Shown here piece by piece: positions 1-9,199 of a DNA stretch of 64,000 nucleotides. Source of the DNA: Aquamicrobium sp. LC103 (GTDB lineage: Bacteria > Pseudomonadota > Alphaproteobacteria > Rhizobiales > Rhizobiaceae); the NCBI RefSeq assembly GCF_001014615.2, contig NZ_LBCQ02000016.1, positions 110,250-174,249 on the forward strand. The letters are read 5' to 3'. The position numbers and the translations under genes were made by a program. How positions within the stretch are numbered: the first letter of the stretch is position 1; every line of letters starts with the position of its first letter. Below the pieces are notes generated by a model. It ran no database searches, was not told where the DNA came from, and saw only the letters and a program-made list of their open reading frames with translations.

Positions 1-1
1 G

Positions 2-1045
2 ATGAACCGCGAAGCCGCCGGCGTCGCCGCCATCATCGTTCCGTGGAATGCGCCGGTCACGCTTTTGGTGCGCTCGCTCGGCCCCGCGCTCGCCGCCGGC
101 TGCACCACGGTCATCAAGCCGGCGCCGCAGACGCCGCTGATCCATGCACGCGTGATGCGATGCCTGGCCGAATGCCCGTCGCTGCCGAAAGGCGTCGTCA
201 ACTCGGTCAACGAGCACGGCTCGGAGGTCGGCGAGGCGCTGGTCGCCTCGAACGACATCGACGTCATCTCGTTTACCGGGTCGAGCGCCACGGGCAAGCG
301 CATCATGGCGGGCGCCGCCCCGACCCTGAAGCGGCTTTCGCTCGAGCTCGGCGGCAAGGCGCCGGCCGTGGTCTTCGCCGACGCCGATCTCGACCAGGCC
401 TGTCGGGAACTCACCGGCGGCGCGCTCACCATGGCGGGACAGATCTGCATCGCGGCGGCGCGCTTTCTGGTCGAGAAGTCGGTCGAGAAGGAATTCACCG
501 ATCGCATCAAGGCCGCTTTCTCGGCAGTGCGCGTCGGGCCGGGCGCCGATCCGCAAAGCCAGATGGGCTCGCTGATCGACCATCCGAACCAGGACCGCGT
601 CCTGCGCCTCATCGAGCGTGCCGGCGACGAGGGCGAACTGGTGCTGAAGGGCGGACCGGCCGCCGGCGCGCTTTCGGCCGGCGCCTTCGTCACTCCGTCG
701 CTTTTCCGCATCGAGGATGTGAATTCCGATCTCGTCCAGGAAGAGCTCTTCGGTCCGATCGTCTCGATAGAGACCTTCGCGGACGAGGCGGAAGCCGTCG
801 CCAAGGCGAATGCGACGCGCTACGGACTTGCCGCAAGCGTGTTCACGCGCGACCTCAACCGATCGATGCGGATGTCGCGGGCGATCCGTTCCGGCACCGT
901 CTGGCTCAATTGCCACGGCAGGCTCTTCGCGGAGGGCGAGACGGGCGGCTACCGCCATTCAGGCCTCGGCCGGCTTCATGGCGTGGAGGGGCTCAACGAC
1001 TTCCTCGAAACCAAGCATGTCTATCTCGAGGCCGGAACGGCCTGA
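2..1045 (+). CDS. Aldehyde dehydrogenase, C-terminal part (5' end outside window)
   Basis: NAD(P)-dependent aldehyde dehydrogenase superfamily enzyme that oxidises an aldehyde to a carboxylic acid. The frame is open from the first bases. The 347 residues begin at the segment that in full-length enzymes (about 480 residues) lies roughly 130 residues in, so the N-terminus is upstream of the window and the ATG at position 2 is probably internal. Visible family marks are the PWNAP cofactor motif near the left end, the general-base Glu in LELGGK (about residue 115 of this fragment), the catalytic Cys in GQICIAA (about residue 149) and EELFGP. A flavin monooxygenase gene follows after 64 bases in the same direction and may be co-transcribed. 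The substrate cannot be read from sequence. Confidence 0.93.
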   Translation: MNREAAGVAAIIVPWNAPVTLLVRSLGPALAAGCTTVIKPAPQTPLIHARVMRCLAECPSLPKGVVNSVNEHGSEVGEALVASNDIDVISFTGSSATGKRIMAGAAPTLKRLSLELGGKAPAVVFADADLDQACRELTGGALTMAGQICIAAARFLVEKSVEKEFTDRIKAAFSAVRVGPGADPQSQMGSLIDHPNQDRVLRLIERAGDEGELVLKGGPAAGALSAGAFVTPSLFRIEDVNSDLVQEELFGPIVSIETFADEAEAVAKANATRYGLAASVFTRDLNRSMRMSRAIRSGTVWLNCHGRLFAEGETGGYRHSGLGRLHGVEGLNDFLETKHVYLEAGTA

Positions 1046-1109
1046 GCCGAACGGAATCGCGTGAACCGATGGAAATGACCGCCGACCGCGCGGCGCGGCG
1101 GCTGAGGGA

Positions 1110-2789
1110 ATGATGGATCGGACTATGGAGAATGCGGCGGAAAAGGCGGCCGACGTCGTGATCGTCGGCGGCGGGCCGGTAGGCATGGGGCTTGCCATCG
1201 AGCTTGGCCAGAGGGGCGTCGGCACGATCGTCGTCGAGCGCCATGCGTCGCCGCAGCCCGTTCCCAAGGGCCAGAACCTGACGCAGCGCACGATGGAGCA
1301 TTTCCATTTCTGGGGCGCGGAGAAGGAGTTGCGCGCGGCCCGCACCGTGCCGAAGGAATATGGCATCGGCGGCCTGACTGCCTACGGCACGTTGCTCGGC
1401 GACTATCATTACGACTGGCTGCAGCGCGAGCTCGTGCGGCCGTTCTACTACACCGACAATGAGCGGCTTCCCCAATATGCGACGGAAGAGGTGCTGCGGG
1501 CGCGGGCGGCCCAACTGCCGACGGTCGAACTTCTCTATGGATGGAGCGCCGCGGGGATCGAGCAGGGCGAGGACGGCGTCGCCGTCCTCGCCAAGCGCAA
1601 GGACGGCGACGAACATCTCACGGTGCGGGGCCGCTATGCCGTTGGCTGCGACGGCAGCCGTTCGCTCGTGCGCGAGGAGGCGGGCATCGCCCAGACGCGT
1701 TCCGAGCACGACCGGCTGATGGTGCTTCTCGTTTTCCGCTCGACCGGGCTGCATGAGCTCCTCAAGCGGTTTCCGGGCAAGTCGTTCTACAATGTGCTGC
1801 ATCCGGACCTGAAAGGGTATTGGCAGTTCTTCGGCAGGGTCGATCTCGGCAATACCTGGTTCTTTCACGCACCGGTGCCGGCGGATACGACGAAGGACAA
1901 TTTCGACTTCAAATCCTATCTCCACCGCGCGGCCGGCGCCGAGTTCGACGTCGATTTCGAACATATCGGCTTCTGGGACCTGCGCGTCGCGACCGCCGAC
2001 AGCTATCGCAAGGGCCGCGTCTTCATCGCGGGCGATGCCGCCCACAGCCATCCGCCCTATGGCGGCTACGGCATCAATACCGGCTTCGAGGATGCGAGAA
2101 ATCTCGGCTGGAAGCTTGCCGCCACGCTGCAGGGTTGGGCGGGACCGCGTCTGCTCGACAGCTATGACGAGGAACGACGTCCGGTCTTCGCGTCCACCGC
2201 GCGCGACTATATCGAAAAGGCCATCGAGAGCGATCGCGCGTTCCTCGAGGCTTTCGATCCCCGGCGCGACCGCGCGGCCTTCGAGGCCGAGTGGATCGCA
2301 AGGGGCTCCGGCGCACGCGGCGAGGTGAACGCCTTCGAGCCGAACTATCGTGGCTCGCCGGTCGTGGCCGGTGCGCCGGGCGCGAAGACCGACGCCGTCG
2401 GCGGCCACAGCTTCAGGGCGCGGCCCGGCCACCATCTGGCACCGCGGCGGCTGCCGTCGGGCGCGAACGTGTTCGAGAAGCTGGGGGAGGGGTTCACCCT
2501 GCTCGCCCTTGACGGCGATGCCGACGCAATCGCGGGTTTCAGAAATGCCGCCGCGCGTCTGGACCTGCCGCTGGAAATCGTGGCCGAAGCCCGCGAGGGC
2601 GAAGTGGATGCCTATGAAGCGCGCTACATCCTGGTGCGCCCGGACCAGTTCGTCGCGTGGGTTTCCGACGAGACCCCCGCAAACGCGCTCGAGGTGCTTG
2701 AGCGGGCGATCGGCGGCGGAACGGGCAACGGAACGGCCGCGACGGCGCCGAGATCCTTGGTGGAGCACGGACCGGCGGGCGAAAGATAA
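1110..2789 (+). CDS. FAD-dependent aromatic monooxygenase (PheA/TfdB/MhpA type)
   Basis: Class A flavoprotein hydroxylase of 559 residues, the usual size for 3-(3-hydroxyphenyl)propionate-hydroxylase-like enzymes, which hydroxylate phenolic rings with NAD(P)H and O2. It has an N-terminal FAD Rossmann motif (VGGGPVGMG, about residues 20-28), the DG motif GCDGSRS near residue 190 and the ribose-binding GD motif FIAGDAAHSHPP near residues 307-318. The C-terminal roughly 150 residues form a thioredoxin-like tail. It starts 64 bases after the aldehyde dehydrogenase. The next gene has its own promoter and operator, so this enzyme may belong to the upstream transcript. An aromatic hydroxylase next to sugar-acid enzymes is unexpected; the substrate may be a non-aromatic enol or a lignin-derived aldehyde. 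Family call sure, substrate unknown. Confidence 0.88.
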   Translation: MMDRTMENAAEKAADVVIVGGGPVGMGLAIELGQRGVGTIVVERHASPQPVPKGQNLTQRTMEHFHFWGAEKELRAARTVPKEYGIGGLTAYGTLLGDYHYDWLQRELVRPFYYTDNERLPQYATEEVLRARAAQLPTVELLYGWSAAGIEQGEDGVAVLAKRKDGDEHLTVRGRYAVGCDGSRSLVREEAGIAQTRSEHDRLMVLLVFRSTGLHELLKRFPGKSFYNVLHPDLKGYWQFFGRVDLGNTWFFHAPVPADTTKDNFDFKSYLHRAAGAEFDVDFEHIGFWDLRVATADSYRKGRVFIAGDAAHSHPPYGGYGINTGFEDARNLGWKLAATLQGWAGPRLLDSYDEERRPVFASTARDYIEKAIESDRAFLEAFDPRRDRAAFEAEWIARGSGARGEVNAFEPNYRGSPVVAGAPGAKTDAVGGHSFRARPGHHLAPRRLPSGANVFEKLGEGFTLLALDGDADAIAGFRNAAARLDLPLEIVAEAREGEVDAYEARYILVRPDQFVAWVSDETPANALEVLERAIGGGTGNGTAATAPRSLVEHGPAGER

Positions 2790-2939
2790 AGGGCTTGGCC
2801 AAGGCCATCGCTCGCGTCGGCGCTGGAACATCGTGCTCCGCATGCGATCGCCCACTCCGCGCGGCATGGCGAGGCGTCCACCGATAAATTCCCACGAAAC
2901 CGGGCTTCGACAACGCTCAATAAATCCGTTGCCGACGTA

Positions 2940-2967
2940 TTGACGTTGAGCAAAGGAAAATTATCGT
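2940..2967 (+). promoter_or_regulatory. Sigma70-type promoter of the dehydratase operon
   Basis: TTGACG at 2940-2945 and TATCGT at 2962-2967 are separated by 16 bases. The -35 is five of six to consensus and the -10 four of six. A perfect palindrome (2974-2993) lies at the expected transcription start, the classical position for a LacI-family repressor. The dehydratase start codon follows at 3041. Confidence 0.6.
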
Positions 2968-2973
2968 GTACCT

Positions 2974-2993
2974 GAATGGCAGCGCTGCCATTC
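2974..2993. promoter_or_regulatory. LacI-family operator O1 (perfect 20-bp palindrome)
   Basis: A perfect inverted repeat of 20 bases with the core TGGCAGCGCTGCCA. The same 14-base core occurs at 11925-11938 beside the LacI-family regulator gene, and a near copy at 11981-11994. An even-length palindrome with a central CG is typical of LacI-family sites. It overlaps the expected +1 of the 2940-2967 promoter, so bound regulator should block transcription of the dehydratase operon. Confidence 0.75.
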
Positions 2994-3040
2994 TCGAAAT
3001 TCCCGGCCGTCGCGGTCGGCCCAACGTGCGGAGTTCTGCC

Positions 3041-4858
3041 ATGACTCGTGATGCCAAGCCCGGAAACCTCCGCTCGCGTGCGTGGTTCGACAATCCGTCG
3101 AATCCGGACATGACGGCGCTTTATCTGGAGCGCTATCTGAATTACGGCCTGACGCTTGAGGAGCTTCAGTCCGGAAAGCCGATCATCGGCATCGCCCAGA
3201 CCGGTTCCGACCTTTCGCCCTGCAACCGTCACCATCTCGAACTTGCGAAGCGGGTGCGTGAAGGCATTCGCGAGGCTGGCGGGATCGTCATCGAGTTTCC
3301 CGTCCATCCGATTCAGGAAACCGGCAAGCGGCCGACGGCCGGGCTCGATCGCAACCTCGCCTATCTCGGCCTCGTCGAGATCCTCTACGGCTATCCGCTG
3401 GACGGCGTGGTGCTGACGATCGGCTGCGACAAGACAACGCCCGCCTGCCTGATGGCGGCCGCGACCGTGAACATCCCGGCGATCGCGCTTTCGGTCGGTC
3501 CGATGCTCAACGGATGGTTCCGCGGCGAGCGCACGGGCTCGGGCACGATCGTATGGAAGGCCCGCGAAATGATGGCGGCGGGCGAGATCGACTATGCCGG
3601 CTTCATCAAGCTCGTCGCGTCCTCGGCACCCTCCACCGGTTATTGCAACACGATGGGTACGGCGACGACGATGAACTCGCTGGCCGAGGCGCTCGGCATG
3701 CAACTGCCTGGCTCAGCCGCCATCCCGGCTCCCTATCGCGATCGGCAGGAGGTTGCGTATCTCACCGGGAAGCGCATCGTGGACATGGTCTTCGAGGATC
3801 TGAAGCCTTCGGATATCCTCACCCGCGACGCCTTCATCAACGCCATCCGCGTCAATTCGGCGATCGGCGGCTCGACCAACGCGCCGATCCACCTCAACGG
3901 ACTTGCGCGCCATGTCGGCGTCGAACTCTCGATCGACGACTGGCAGACCTATGGCGAGGACGTTCCGCTGCTGGTCAACCTGCAGCCTGCCGGCGAATAT
4001 CTCGGCGAGGACTATTATCGCGCCGGCGGCGTTCCGGCCGTCGTCAACCAGCTCATGCGCGAGGGGCTGATCGCCGAGAATGCGCCGACGGTCAACGGCC
4101 GCTCGATCGGCGATAATTGTCGCGGCGCGGAAATCGTGGACGAGAACGTCATCCGCCCGATCGATCGTCCGCTGAAGACCCACGCCGGCTTCCGCGTGCT
4201 CAGGGGCAATCTGTTCGATAGCGCGATCATGAAGCTGTCGGTGATCTCGCAGGAGTTTCGCGAGCGCTATTTGTCGAACCCGGACGATCCGATGGCCTTC
4301 GAGGGCAGGGCGGTCGTCTTCGAGGGGCCGGAGGACTATCACGCGCGCATCGACGATCCGTCGCTCGAAATCGACGAGCGTTGCGTGCTCTTCATGCGCG
4401 GCGCCGGGCCCATCGGCTATCCGGGCGCGGCGGAGGTCGTCAACATGCGCGCCCCGGATTATCTCTTGAAGCGCGGCGTGCATTCGCTTCCCTGCATCGG
4501 CGACGGCCGGCAGTCGGGTACCTCGGGCTCGCCGTCCATCCTCAACGCTTCGCCTGAAGCCGCCGTGGGTGGCGGGCTTGCGCTGTTGAGGACAGGCGAC
4601 AAGGTGCGCATCGATCTCGAGCGCGGCTCCGCCGACATCCTGATCTCCGACGAGGAACTGGGGAGCCGTCGAGCTGCCCTGGCGGAAGCCGGCGGCTATC
4701 AATATCCGGCGCACCAGACGCCGTGGCAGGAAATCCAGCGCGGCATCGTCTCGCAGCTCGAAACCGGCATGGTGCTCGAGCCCGCGGTGGCCTACCGCCG
4801 CCTTGCCCAGGGCGGCGTCGACGGGAAAAGCGCCACGGTTCCCCGCGACAATCATTGA
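3041..4858 (+). CDS. IlvD/EDD-family sugar-acid dehydratase (arabinonate/xylonate dehydratase type)
   Basis: [Fe-S] dehydratase that converts an aldonate to a 2-keto-3-deoxy acid. Cysteines in SPCNRHH (Cys61), IGCDKTTPA (Cys129) and GYCNTMGTA (Cys202) are spaced 68 and 73 residues apart. That matches my memory of the cluster ligands of the Rhizobium L-arabinonate dehydratase (59/127/200). SGSPSILN near the C-terminus carries the proposed catalytic serine. At 605 residues the size fits the pentonate-dehydratase branch rather than amino-acid IlvD. I chose ATG 3041, with GCGGAG seven bases upstream, over the GTG at 2966, because 2966 lies inside the promoter and operator. It heads an operon with denD-like, HIBADH-like and SDR genes. 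Sugar specificity is inferred only as a sugar acid. Confidence 0.88.
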   Translation: MTRDAKPGNLRSRAWFDNPSNPDMTALYLERYLNYGLTLEELQSGKPIIGIAQTGSDLSPCNRHHLELAKRVREGIREAGGIVIEFPVHPIQETGKRPTAGLDRNLAYLGLVEILYGYPLDGVVLTIGCDKTTPACLMAAATVNIPAIALSVGPMLNGWFRGERTGSGTIVWKAREMMAAGEIDYAGFIKLVASSAPSTGYCNTMGTATTMNSLAEALGMQLPGSAAIPAPYRDRQEVAYLTGKRIVDMVFEDLKPSDILTRDAFINAIRVNSAIGGSTNAPIHLNGLARHVGVELSIDDWQTYGEDVPLLVNLQPAGEYLGEDYYRAGGVPAVVNQLMREGLIAENAPTVNGRSIGDNCRGAEIVDENVIRPIDRPLKTHAGFRVLRGNLFDSAIMKLSVISQEFRERYLSNPDDPMAFEGRAVVFEGPEDYHARIDDPSLEIDERCVLFMRGAGPIGYPGAAEVVNMRAPDYLLKRGVHSLPCIGDGRQSGTSGSPSILNASPEAAVGGGLALLRTGDKVRIDLERGSADILISDEELGSRRAALAEAGGYQYPAHQTPWQEIQRGIVSQLETGMVLEPAVAYRRLAQGGVDGKSATVPRDNH

Positions 4859-4935
4859 CGCAACGAGCCGCGAGGGACGGCGCGGCGCAACAATCGACGA
4901 ACGACATGGCCGGCCTGGCCAAAGGGAGGATATCG

Positions 4936-5910
4936 ATGCGGATACTGATACTCGGCGCCGGCGGAATGATCGGACGCAAGCTCACGGAGGCGCTGCTGGC
5001 GCAGGGCAGCCTCGGCGGCCGTTCGGTCACGGCGATCGACGCCTTCGACGTGGTGGAGCCGGCGGCGGCCTCCGATCTGGTCGAGACCAGCGCCGGCGAC
5101 ATTTCCGATCCGGCCACGATCTCCGCGCTGGTGGCCAAACGCCCCGACGTGATCTTCCACCTCGCGGCCATCGTCTCCGGCGAGGCGGAGGCGGACTTCG
5201 AGAAGGGCTACCGTGTCAATCTCGACGGCACGCGCGATCTGCTCGAGGCGATCCGCAAGCAGGGCGAAGCCTATTGCCCGCGGCTCGTCTTCACCTCCTC
5301 GATCGCTGTCTTCGGCGCGCCTTTCGAGGAGGCGATATCGGATACGTTCCTGCAGGCGCCGCTGACGAGCTACGGCACGCAGAAGGCGATCGGCGAACTG
5401 CTGCTCGCCGACTATACGAGGAAGGGTTTCGTCGACGGCGTCGGCATTCGCCTGCCAACAATCGTCGTGCGGCCGGGCAAGCCCAACAAGGCGGCCTCGG
5501 GCTTCTTCTCCGGCATCATCAGGGAGCCGCTCAGTGGCCTCGAGGCGGTGCTTCCGGTCAGCGATGACGTTCGACACTGGGTTGCGAGCCCGGCTGCCGC
5601 CGTCGGTTTCCTGATCCACGCGGCGACGATGGACACCTCGGCGCTCGGGCCGCGCCGCTCGCTCACCATGCCCGGTCTTTCGGTGACCGTCGGCGAGATG
5701 GTAGAGGCGTTGCGCGAGGTTGCGGGAGACGAGGCGGTCGCGCTGATCCGCCGCGCGCCGGACGAGACCATCGCGAAGATCGTCGCCGGCTGGCCGCGCA
5801 ACTTCGCCGCCGACCGCGCCTCCGAGGCGGGGTTCGCGGCCGACGCCGATTTCACCTCGATCATCCGCGCCCATATCGCGGATCTCGCGGAAGAGGGGCA
5901 GCGATCATGA
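4936..5910 (+). CDS. denD: NAD-dependent epimerase/dehydratase, DenD-like D-erythronate dehydrogenase
   Basis: Extended SDR of 324 residues. GAGGMIG at residues 7-13 is the NAD-binding glycine motif, TSSIAVFG carries the active-site serine, and SYGTQK is the YxxxK catalytic pair. The combination MRILILGAGGMIGRKL at the N-terminus and ASGFFSGIIREPL in the middle is characteristic of the D-erythronate dehydrogenase family, which oxidises C2 of four-carbon acid sugars. The start at 4936 is supported by GGGAGGA five bases before it. The stop overlaps the next start (ATGA, 5907-5910), indicating coupled translation with the HIBADH-family gene. Substrate may differ from erythronate here, since a dehydratase rather than the usual four-carbon-acid decarboxylase is next door. 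Confidence 0.8.
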   Translation: MRILILGAGGMIGRKLTEALLAQGSLGGRSVTAIDAFDVVEPAAASDLVETSAGDISDPATISALVAKRPDVIFHLAAIVSGEAEADFEKGYRVNLDGTRDLLEAIRKQGEAYCPRLVFTSSIAVFGAPFEEAISDTFLQAPLTSYGTQKAIGELLLADYTRKGFVDGVGIRLPTIVVRPGKPNKAASGFFSGIIREPLSGLEAVLPVSDDVRHWVASPAAAVGFLIHAATMDTSALGPRRSLTMPGLSVTVGEMVEALREVAGDEAVALIRRAPDETIAKIVAGWPRNFAADRASEAGFAADADFTSIIRAHIADLAEEGQRS

Positions 5911-6803
5911 CGGGCCGGCCCCGCATAGGTTTCATCGGCGTTGGGCTGATGGGCCATGGCATCGCGAAGAACATCGTCGAGGCGGGCTACACGCTTACGG
6001 TTCTCGCCCACCGCAATCGCAAGCCGGTCGAGGATCTGAAGTCGCGCGGAGCGGAGGAGGCGGAGGACGTCGCCGCGCTCGCCGGCAAGTCGGACGTCGT
6101 CTTTCTGTGCCTGCCGGGAAGCCCGGAAGTGGAGGCGGCGGTTGCCGGCATTCTTGCTTCCGGCGCGGCGGGCAAGACGATAGTCGACTGCTCGACGAGC
6201 AATCCTGTCTCGACGCGCGCACTAGCGGGCGCATGCGCCGAGGCGGGTGTCGTGCTGGTCGATGCGCCGCTGTCACGGACGCCGAAGGAGGCCTGGGAAG
6301 GCACGCTCGACACGATGGTCGGCGCGTCGCCGCAGGATTTCGAGCGACTCCGTCCCATCTTCGAATGCTGGGCGGGAAAGATCGTCCGTGTCGGCGAGAC
6401 CGGCGCCGGCCATACGATGAAGCTGCTCAACAATTTCGTCTCGCTCGGCTATGCCGCCGTCTACTCCGAGGCGCTCGCGATCGGCGCCAAGAGCGGCATT
6501 ACGGCCGAGGTGTTCCACGGCGTCATCGGCAGCGGGCGCATGGATTGCGGCTTCTACCAGACATTCATGAAATATGTGGTCGAGCGCGATCGTGATGCGC
6601 ACAAATTCACGCTGCGCAACGCGCACAAGGACATGCGCTATCTGGTCTCGCTCGCCAACGAGAGCGGCATAGCGGCCCATCTTTCGGCCAGCGTGAAGAA
6701 TGGACTTGCCACCGCCGAGGCCCTCGGCAGAGGTGGCGATTATGTGCCGATGCTCTCGGATATCGTCGCGGAGTTGAATGGCTTGACGCCCGCCAAGGCG
6801 TAG
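5907..6803 (+). CDS. 3-hydroxyisobutyrate dehydrogenase-family (beta-hydroxyacid) oxidoreductase
   Basis: NAD(P)-dependent beta-hydroxyacid dehydrogenase of 298 residues, normal for the family that includes GarR tartronate semialdehyde reductase and LtnD L-threonate dehydrogenase. GFIGVGLMGHG at residues 8-18 is the Rossmann motif, DAPLSRTPKEAWEG is the substrate-binding segment, and MKLLNNF carries the catalytic lysine that hydrogen-bonds the substrate hydroxyl. The second half is the all-helical dimerisation domain. It overlaps denD by four bases and precedes an SDR by 60 bases. In this context it probably reduces a semialdehyde product, or oxidises a hydroxy acid, of the sugar-acid pathway; sequence alone does not decide. 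Confidence 0.85.
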   Translation: MTGRPRIGFIGVGLMGHGIAKNIVEAGYTLTVLAHRNRKPVEDLKSRGAEEAEDVAALAGKSDVVFLCLPGSPEVEAAVAGILASGAAGKTIVDCSTSNPVSTRALAGACAEAGVVLVDAPLSRTPKEAWEGTLDTMVGASPQDFERLRPIFECWAGKIVRVGETGAGHTMKLLNNFVSLGYAAVYSEALAIGAKSGITAEVFHGVIGSGRMDCGFYQTFMKYVVERDRDAHKFTLRNAHKDMRYLVSLANESGIAAHLSASVKNGLATAEALGRGGDYVPMLSDIVAELNGLTPAKA

Positions 6804-6863
6804 CGCGACCTGGTCTAACGAACCCGGGGCCTGGAGCGCCCGGATTTCAGGAGGAGAAAAAGA

Positions 6864-7610
6864 ATGAACCGGATCGATCTCGAAGGGCGCACGGCCGTCG
6901 TCACCGGCGGCGCGCGCGGCATCGGATTGGCGACGTCCGAACGGATCTTGGCGAGTGGCGGAGCCGTCATCATCTGGGACATGGACGGCAAGGCGATCGA
7001 CGAAGCCGTCGCCAAGCTCGGCGCGGGGGCGAGCGGCCGGGTGGTCGAATTGACCGACGAGGCGTCGGTCGTGGCCGCCACCCGGGAAGCCTTCGAGAAG
7101 GCCGGCAAGGTCGACATCCTGGTCAACAATGCCGGGATAACCGGTGGCAACGCCAAGACCTGGGAACTTTCGCCCGAAATCTGGCGCAAGACCGTCGAGG
7201 TCAACCTCATCGCGCCTTTCCTGACATGCCGCGCGATGGTGCCGCTGATGATCGAGAAGGGCTATGGCCGCATCATCAACATCGCTTCGATCGCCGGCAA
7301 GGAAGGAAACCCCAACGCGTCCCATTATTCCGCGTCGAAGGCCGGCCTCATCGGCCTCACCAAATCGCTCGGCAAGGAACTCGCGGGGTCGGGCATTCTC
7401 GTCAACTGCATCACGCCGGCGGCCGCGCGTACGGCGATCTTCGACCAGATGAGCCAGGAGCACATCGACTTCATGCTGTCGAAGATACCGTTGCAGCGCT
7501 TCGTCGAACCGGCGGAGATCGCGGCGATGATCTGCTGGCTCGCCTCGGAGGATTGCTCCTTCTCCACCGGCGCCGTCTTCGACATTTCCGGCGGTCGCGC
7601 CGTCTACTGA
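6864..7610 (+). CDS. SDR-family oxidoreductase (FabG-like)
   Basis: Classical short-chain dehydrogenase of 248 residues with TGGARGIG (residues 13-20), NNAG, the catalytic Ser in NIASIAG and YSASK. The acidic residue in IWDMDG after the second strand suggests NAD rather than NADP. GGAGG lies about ten bases before the ATG. It is the last gene of the dehydratase-denD-HIBADH-SDR operon and is followed by a strong hairpin terminator. Likely role: dehydrogenation of a sugar, lactonisable polyol or keto intermediate of the same pathway. A fatty-acid synthesis role is unlikely given the neighbours. Confidence 0.85.
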   Translation: MNRIDLEGRTAVVTGGARGIGLATSERILASGGAVIIWDMDGKAIDEAVAKLGAGASGRVVELTDEASVVAATREAFEKAGKVDILVNNAGITGGNAKTWELSPEIWRKTVEVNLIAPFLTCRAMVPLMIEKGYGRIINIASIAGKEGNPNASHYSASKAGLIGLTKSLGKELAGSGILVNCITPAAARTAIFDQMSQEHIDFMLSKIPLQRFVEPAEIAAMICWLASEDCSFSTGAVFDISGGRAVY

Positions 7611-7632
7611 CGGGAATTCATTCCGATTTTCG

Positions 7633-7670
7633 CATCGCCCGCGACGAAAGTCGCGGGCGATGTTTCGTTT
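7633..7670 (+). terminator. Rho-independent terminator after the dehydratase operon
   Basis: A perfect 13-bp stem (7633-7645 with 7650-7662) is closed by a GAAA tetraloop and followed by TTTCGTTT. It sits 22 bases past the SDR stop and just before the convergent tctA stop at 7675. The T-rich side faces the plus strand, so it ends the dehydratase operon transcript. Confidence 0.85.
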
Positions 7671-7674
7671 GCCG

Positions 7675-9183
7675 CTATGTCTGGTCGGCCTCGCTCATTT
7701 GGCCGGAGCGGCGCTGCCGGATCACCCCGACGAGCACCGAGAGCCAGACCAGGATCAGGAAAACCCCGAGTCCTGCCGCGATCGGACGATCGAAGAAGGC
7801 GACGATCGATCCGTCGGACTTGATCATCGTGGTGATGAAGTTGCGCTCCAGTATCGGGCCGATGACGATGCCGAGAATGCAGGGCGCAATCGGTATGTCG
7901 TTCTCCTCCATGAAGAAGCCGAGCACGCCGAAGACGAGCATCACGATGATGCCGTAGGCGGTGTTGTTGGAACCGAATGCGCCGACGATGCAGAAGGCGA
8001 GGATAATCGGCATCAGCACCGTGCGCGGTGCCTGCAGCAGGCGCTTCGCCAGCTTGATCGCGACCCAGCCGAGCGGAACCATCAAGAGGTTGGCGAGGAT
8101 GAAGATGAGGAAGACGGCGTAGATCGTCTGCGGGTTGAACAGGAACAGCGTCGGCCCGGGATTCATGCCCTTGACGTAGAGGACGCCGATGACGATCGCC
8201 GTGATCGTGTCGCCCGGAATGCCGAAGACGAGCGCCGGGATCCACGCGCTCGACAATGAGGCGTTGTTCGCCGAGGTGCTCTCCACGATGCCTTCGAGAT
8301 GGCCGGTGCCGAACTTTTCAGGCGTCCTGGAGAAGCGGCGGCTGACGGCATAGCTGACATAGGCCGCGACGTCGGCGCCCGCGCCCGGCAGGATGCCGAT
8401 CAGCGTTCCCATGACGTTGCCGCGGATCTGCTGGCGCCAGTAGGTCTTCACCATGCCGCCCCAGTTGCGGAAGATGTTGCCCACCTTGCCCTGGACGCCT
8501 TCCCAGGGCGGTGCGCCGGCGGCGATCGTGCGGAACACTTCGGAGACCGCGAAGAGGCCGATCATCGCCGGGATGAAATCGATGCCTGCCATCATCTCGG
8601 TCGAGCCGAAGGTGAAGCGCGGGACGCCGGCGGGATTGTTGAGGCCGATGGTCGCCACGAACAGGCCGATCAGCAGGCTGACCGCGCCCTTGAGCGGCGA
8701 CGCGGCCCCGATGAAGGCCGAGCAGGTGAGGCCGAGCAAAGCCATCCAGAAATATTCGGGCGAGGAGAAGTTGAGCGCGATCTCGGCGAGTGCCGGTGCC
8801 GCGAAGATCAGCACGGCCGTGCCGAAGAGGCCGCCTATGGCGGAAAACAACACGCAGGCGCCGAGAACCGTCTCCGCCTGGCCCTTGCGCGTCATGGCGT
8901 AGGCTTCGTCGCTGTAGGCTGCGGATGCAGGCGTTCCCGGCATCCGCAGCAGCGCGCTCGGGATGTCGCCGGCGAAGATCGCCATCGCCGCGCATGTCAC
9001 CATCGCGCCGACCGCCGGAATGGGGTCCATGAAGAAGGTGAGCGGCACCAGAAGCGCCGTCGCCATGGTGGCGGTCAGGCCGGGAATGGCGCCGACGAGC
9101 AGCCCGAAGAGGGCGGCCATCAGGAGCGTGGTCAGTACCTGCCACGTCATGACCAGTTCGAATGCGGCGATGATCGGATCCAT
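7675..9183 (-). CDS. tctA: Tripartite tricarboxylate transporter, large permease TctA
   Basis: Large membrane subunit (502 residues, about 12 membrane segments) of a TTT-family secondary transporter, which imports organic acids using a periplasmic binding protein. Family marks are GAIPGLTATM near residue 33, AGDIPSALLRMPGTPASAA near residue 72 and GILPGAGADV with ESTSANNA near residues 263-310. It is the last gene of tctC-tctB-tctA, transcribed away from the LacI-type regulator. The neighbourhood suggests the cargo is the sugar acid processed by the adjacent dehydratase operon, or a carboxylate derived from it. Confidence 0.92.
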   Translation of the reverse strand: MDPIIAAFELVMTWQVLTTLLMAALFGLLVGAIPGLTATMATALLVPLTFFMDPIPAVGAMVTCAAMAIFAGDIPSALLRMPGTPASAAYSDEAYAMTRKGQAETVLGACVLFSAIGGLFGTAVLIFAAPALAEIALNFSSPEYFWMALLGLTCSAFIGAASPLKGAVSLLIGLFVATIGLNNPAGVPRFTFGSTEMMAGIDFIPAMIGLFAVSEVFRTIAAGAPPWEGVQGKVGNIFRNWGGMVKTYWRQQIRGNVMGTLIGILPGAGADVAAYVSYAVSRRFSRTPEKFGTGHLEGIVESTSANNASLSSAWIPALVFGIPGDTITAIVIGVLYVKGMNPGPTLFLFNPQTIYAVFLIFILANLLMVPLGWVAIKLAKRLLQAPRTVLMPIILAFCIVGAFGSNNTAYGIIVMLVFGVLGFFMEENDIPIAPCILGIVIGPILERNFITTMIKSDGSIVAFFDRPIAAGLGVFLILVWLSVLVGVIRQRRSGQMSEADQT

Positions 9184-9199
9184 CGGTCGATCTCTCCTT

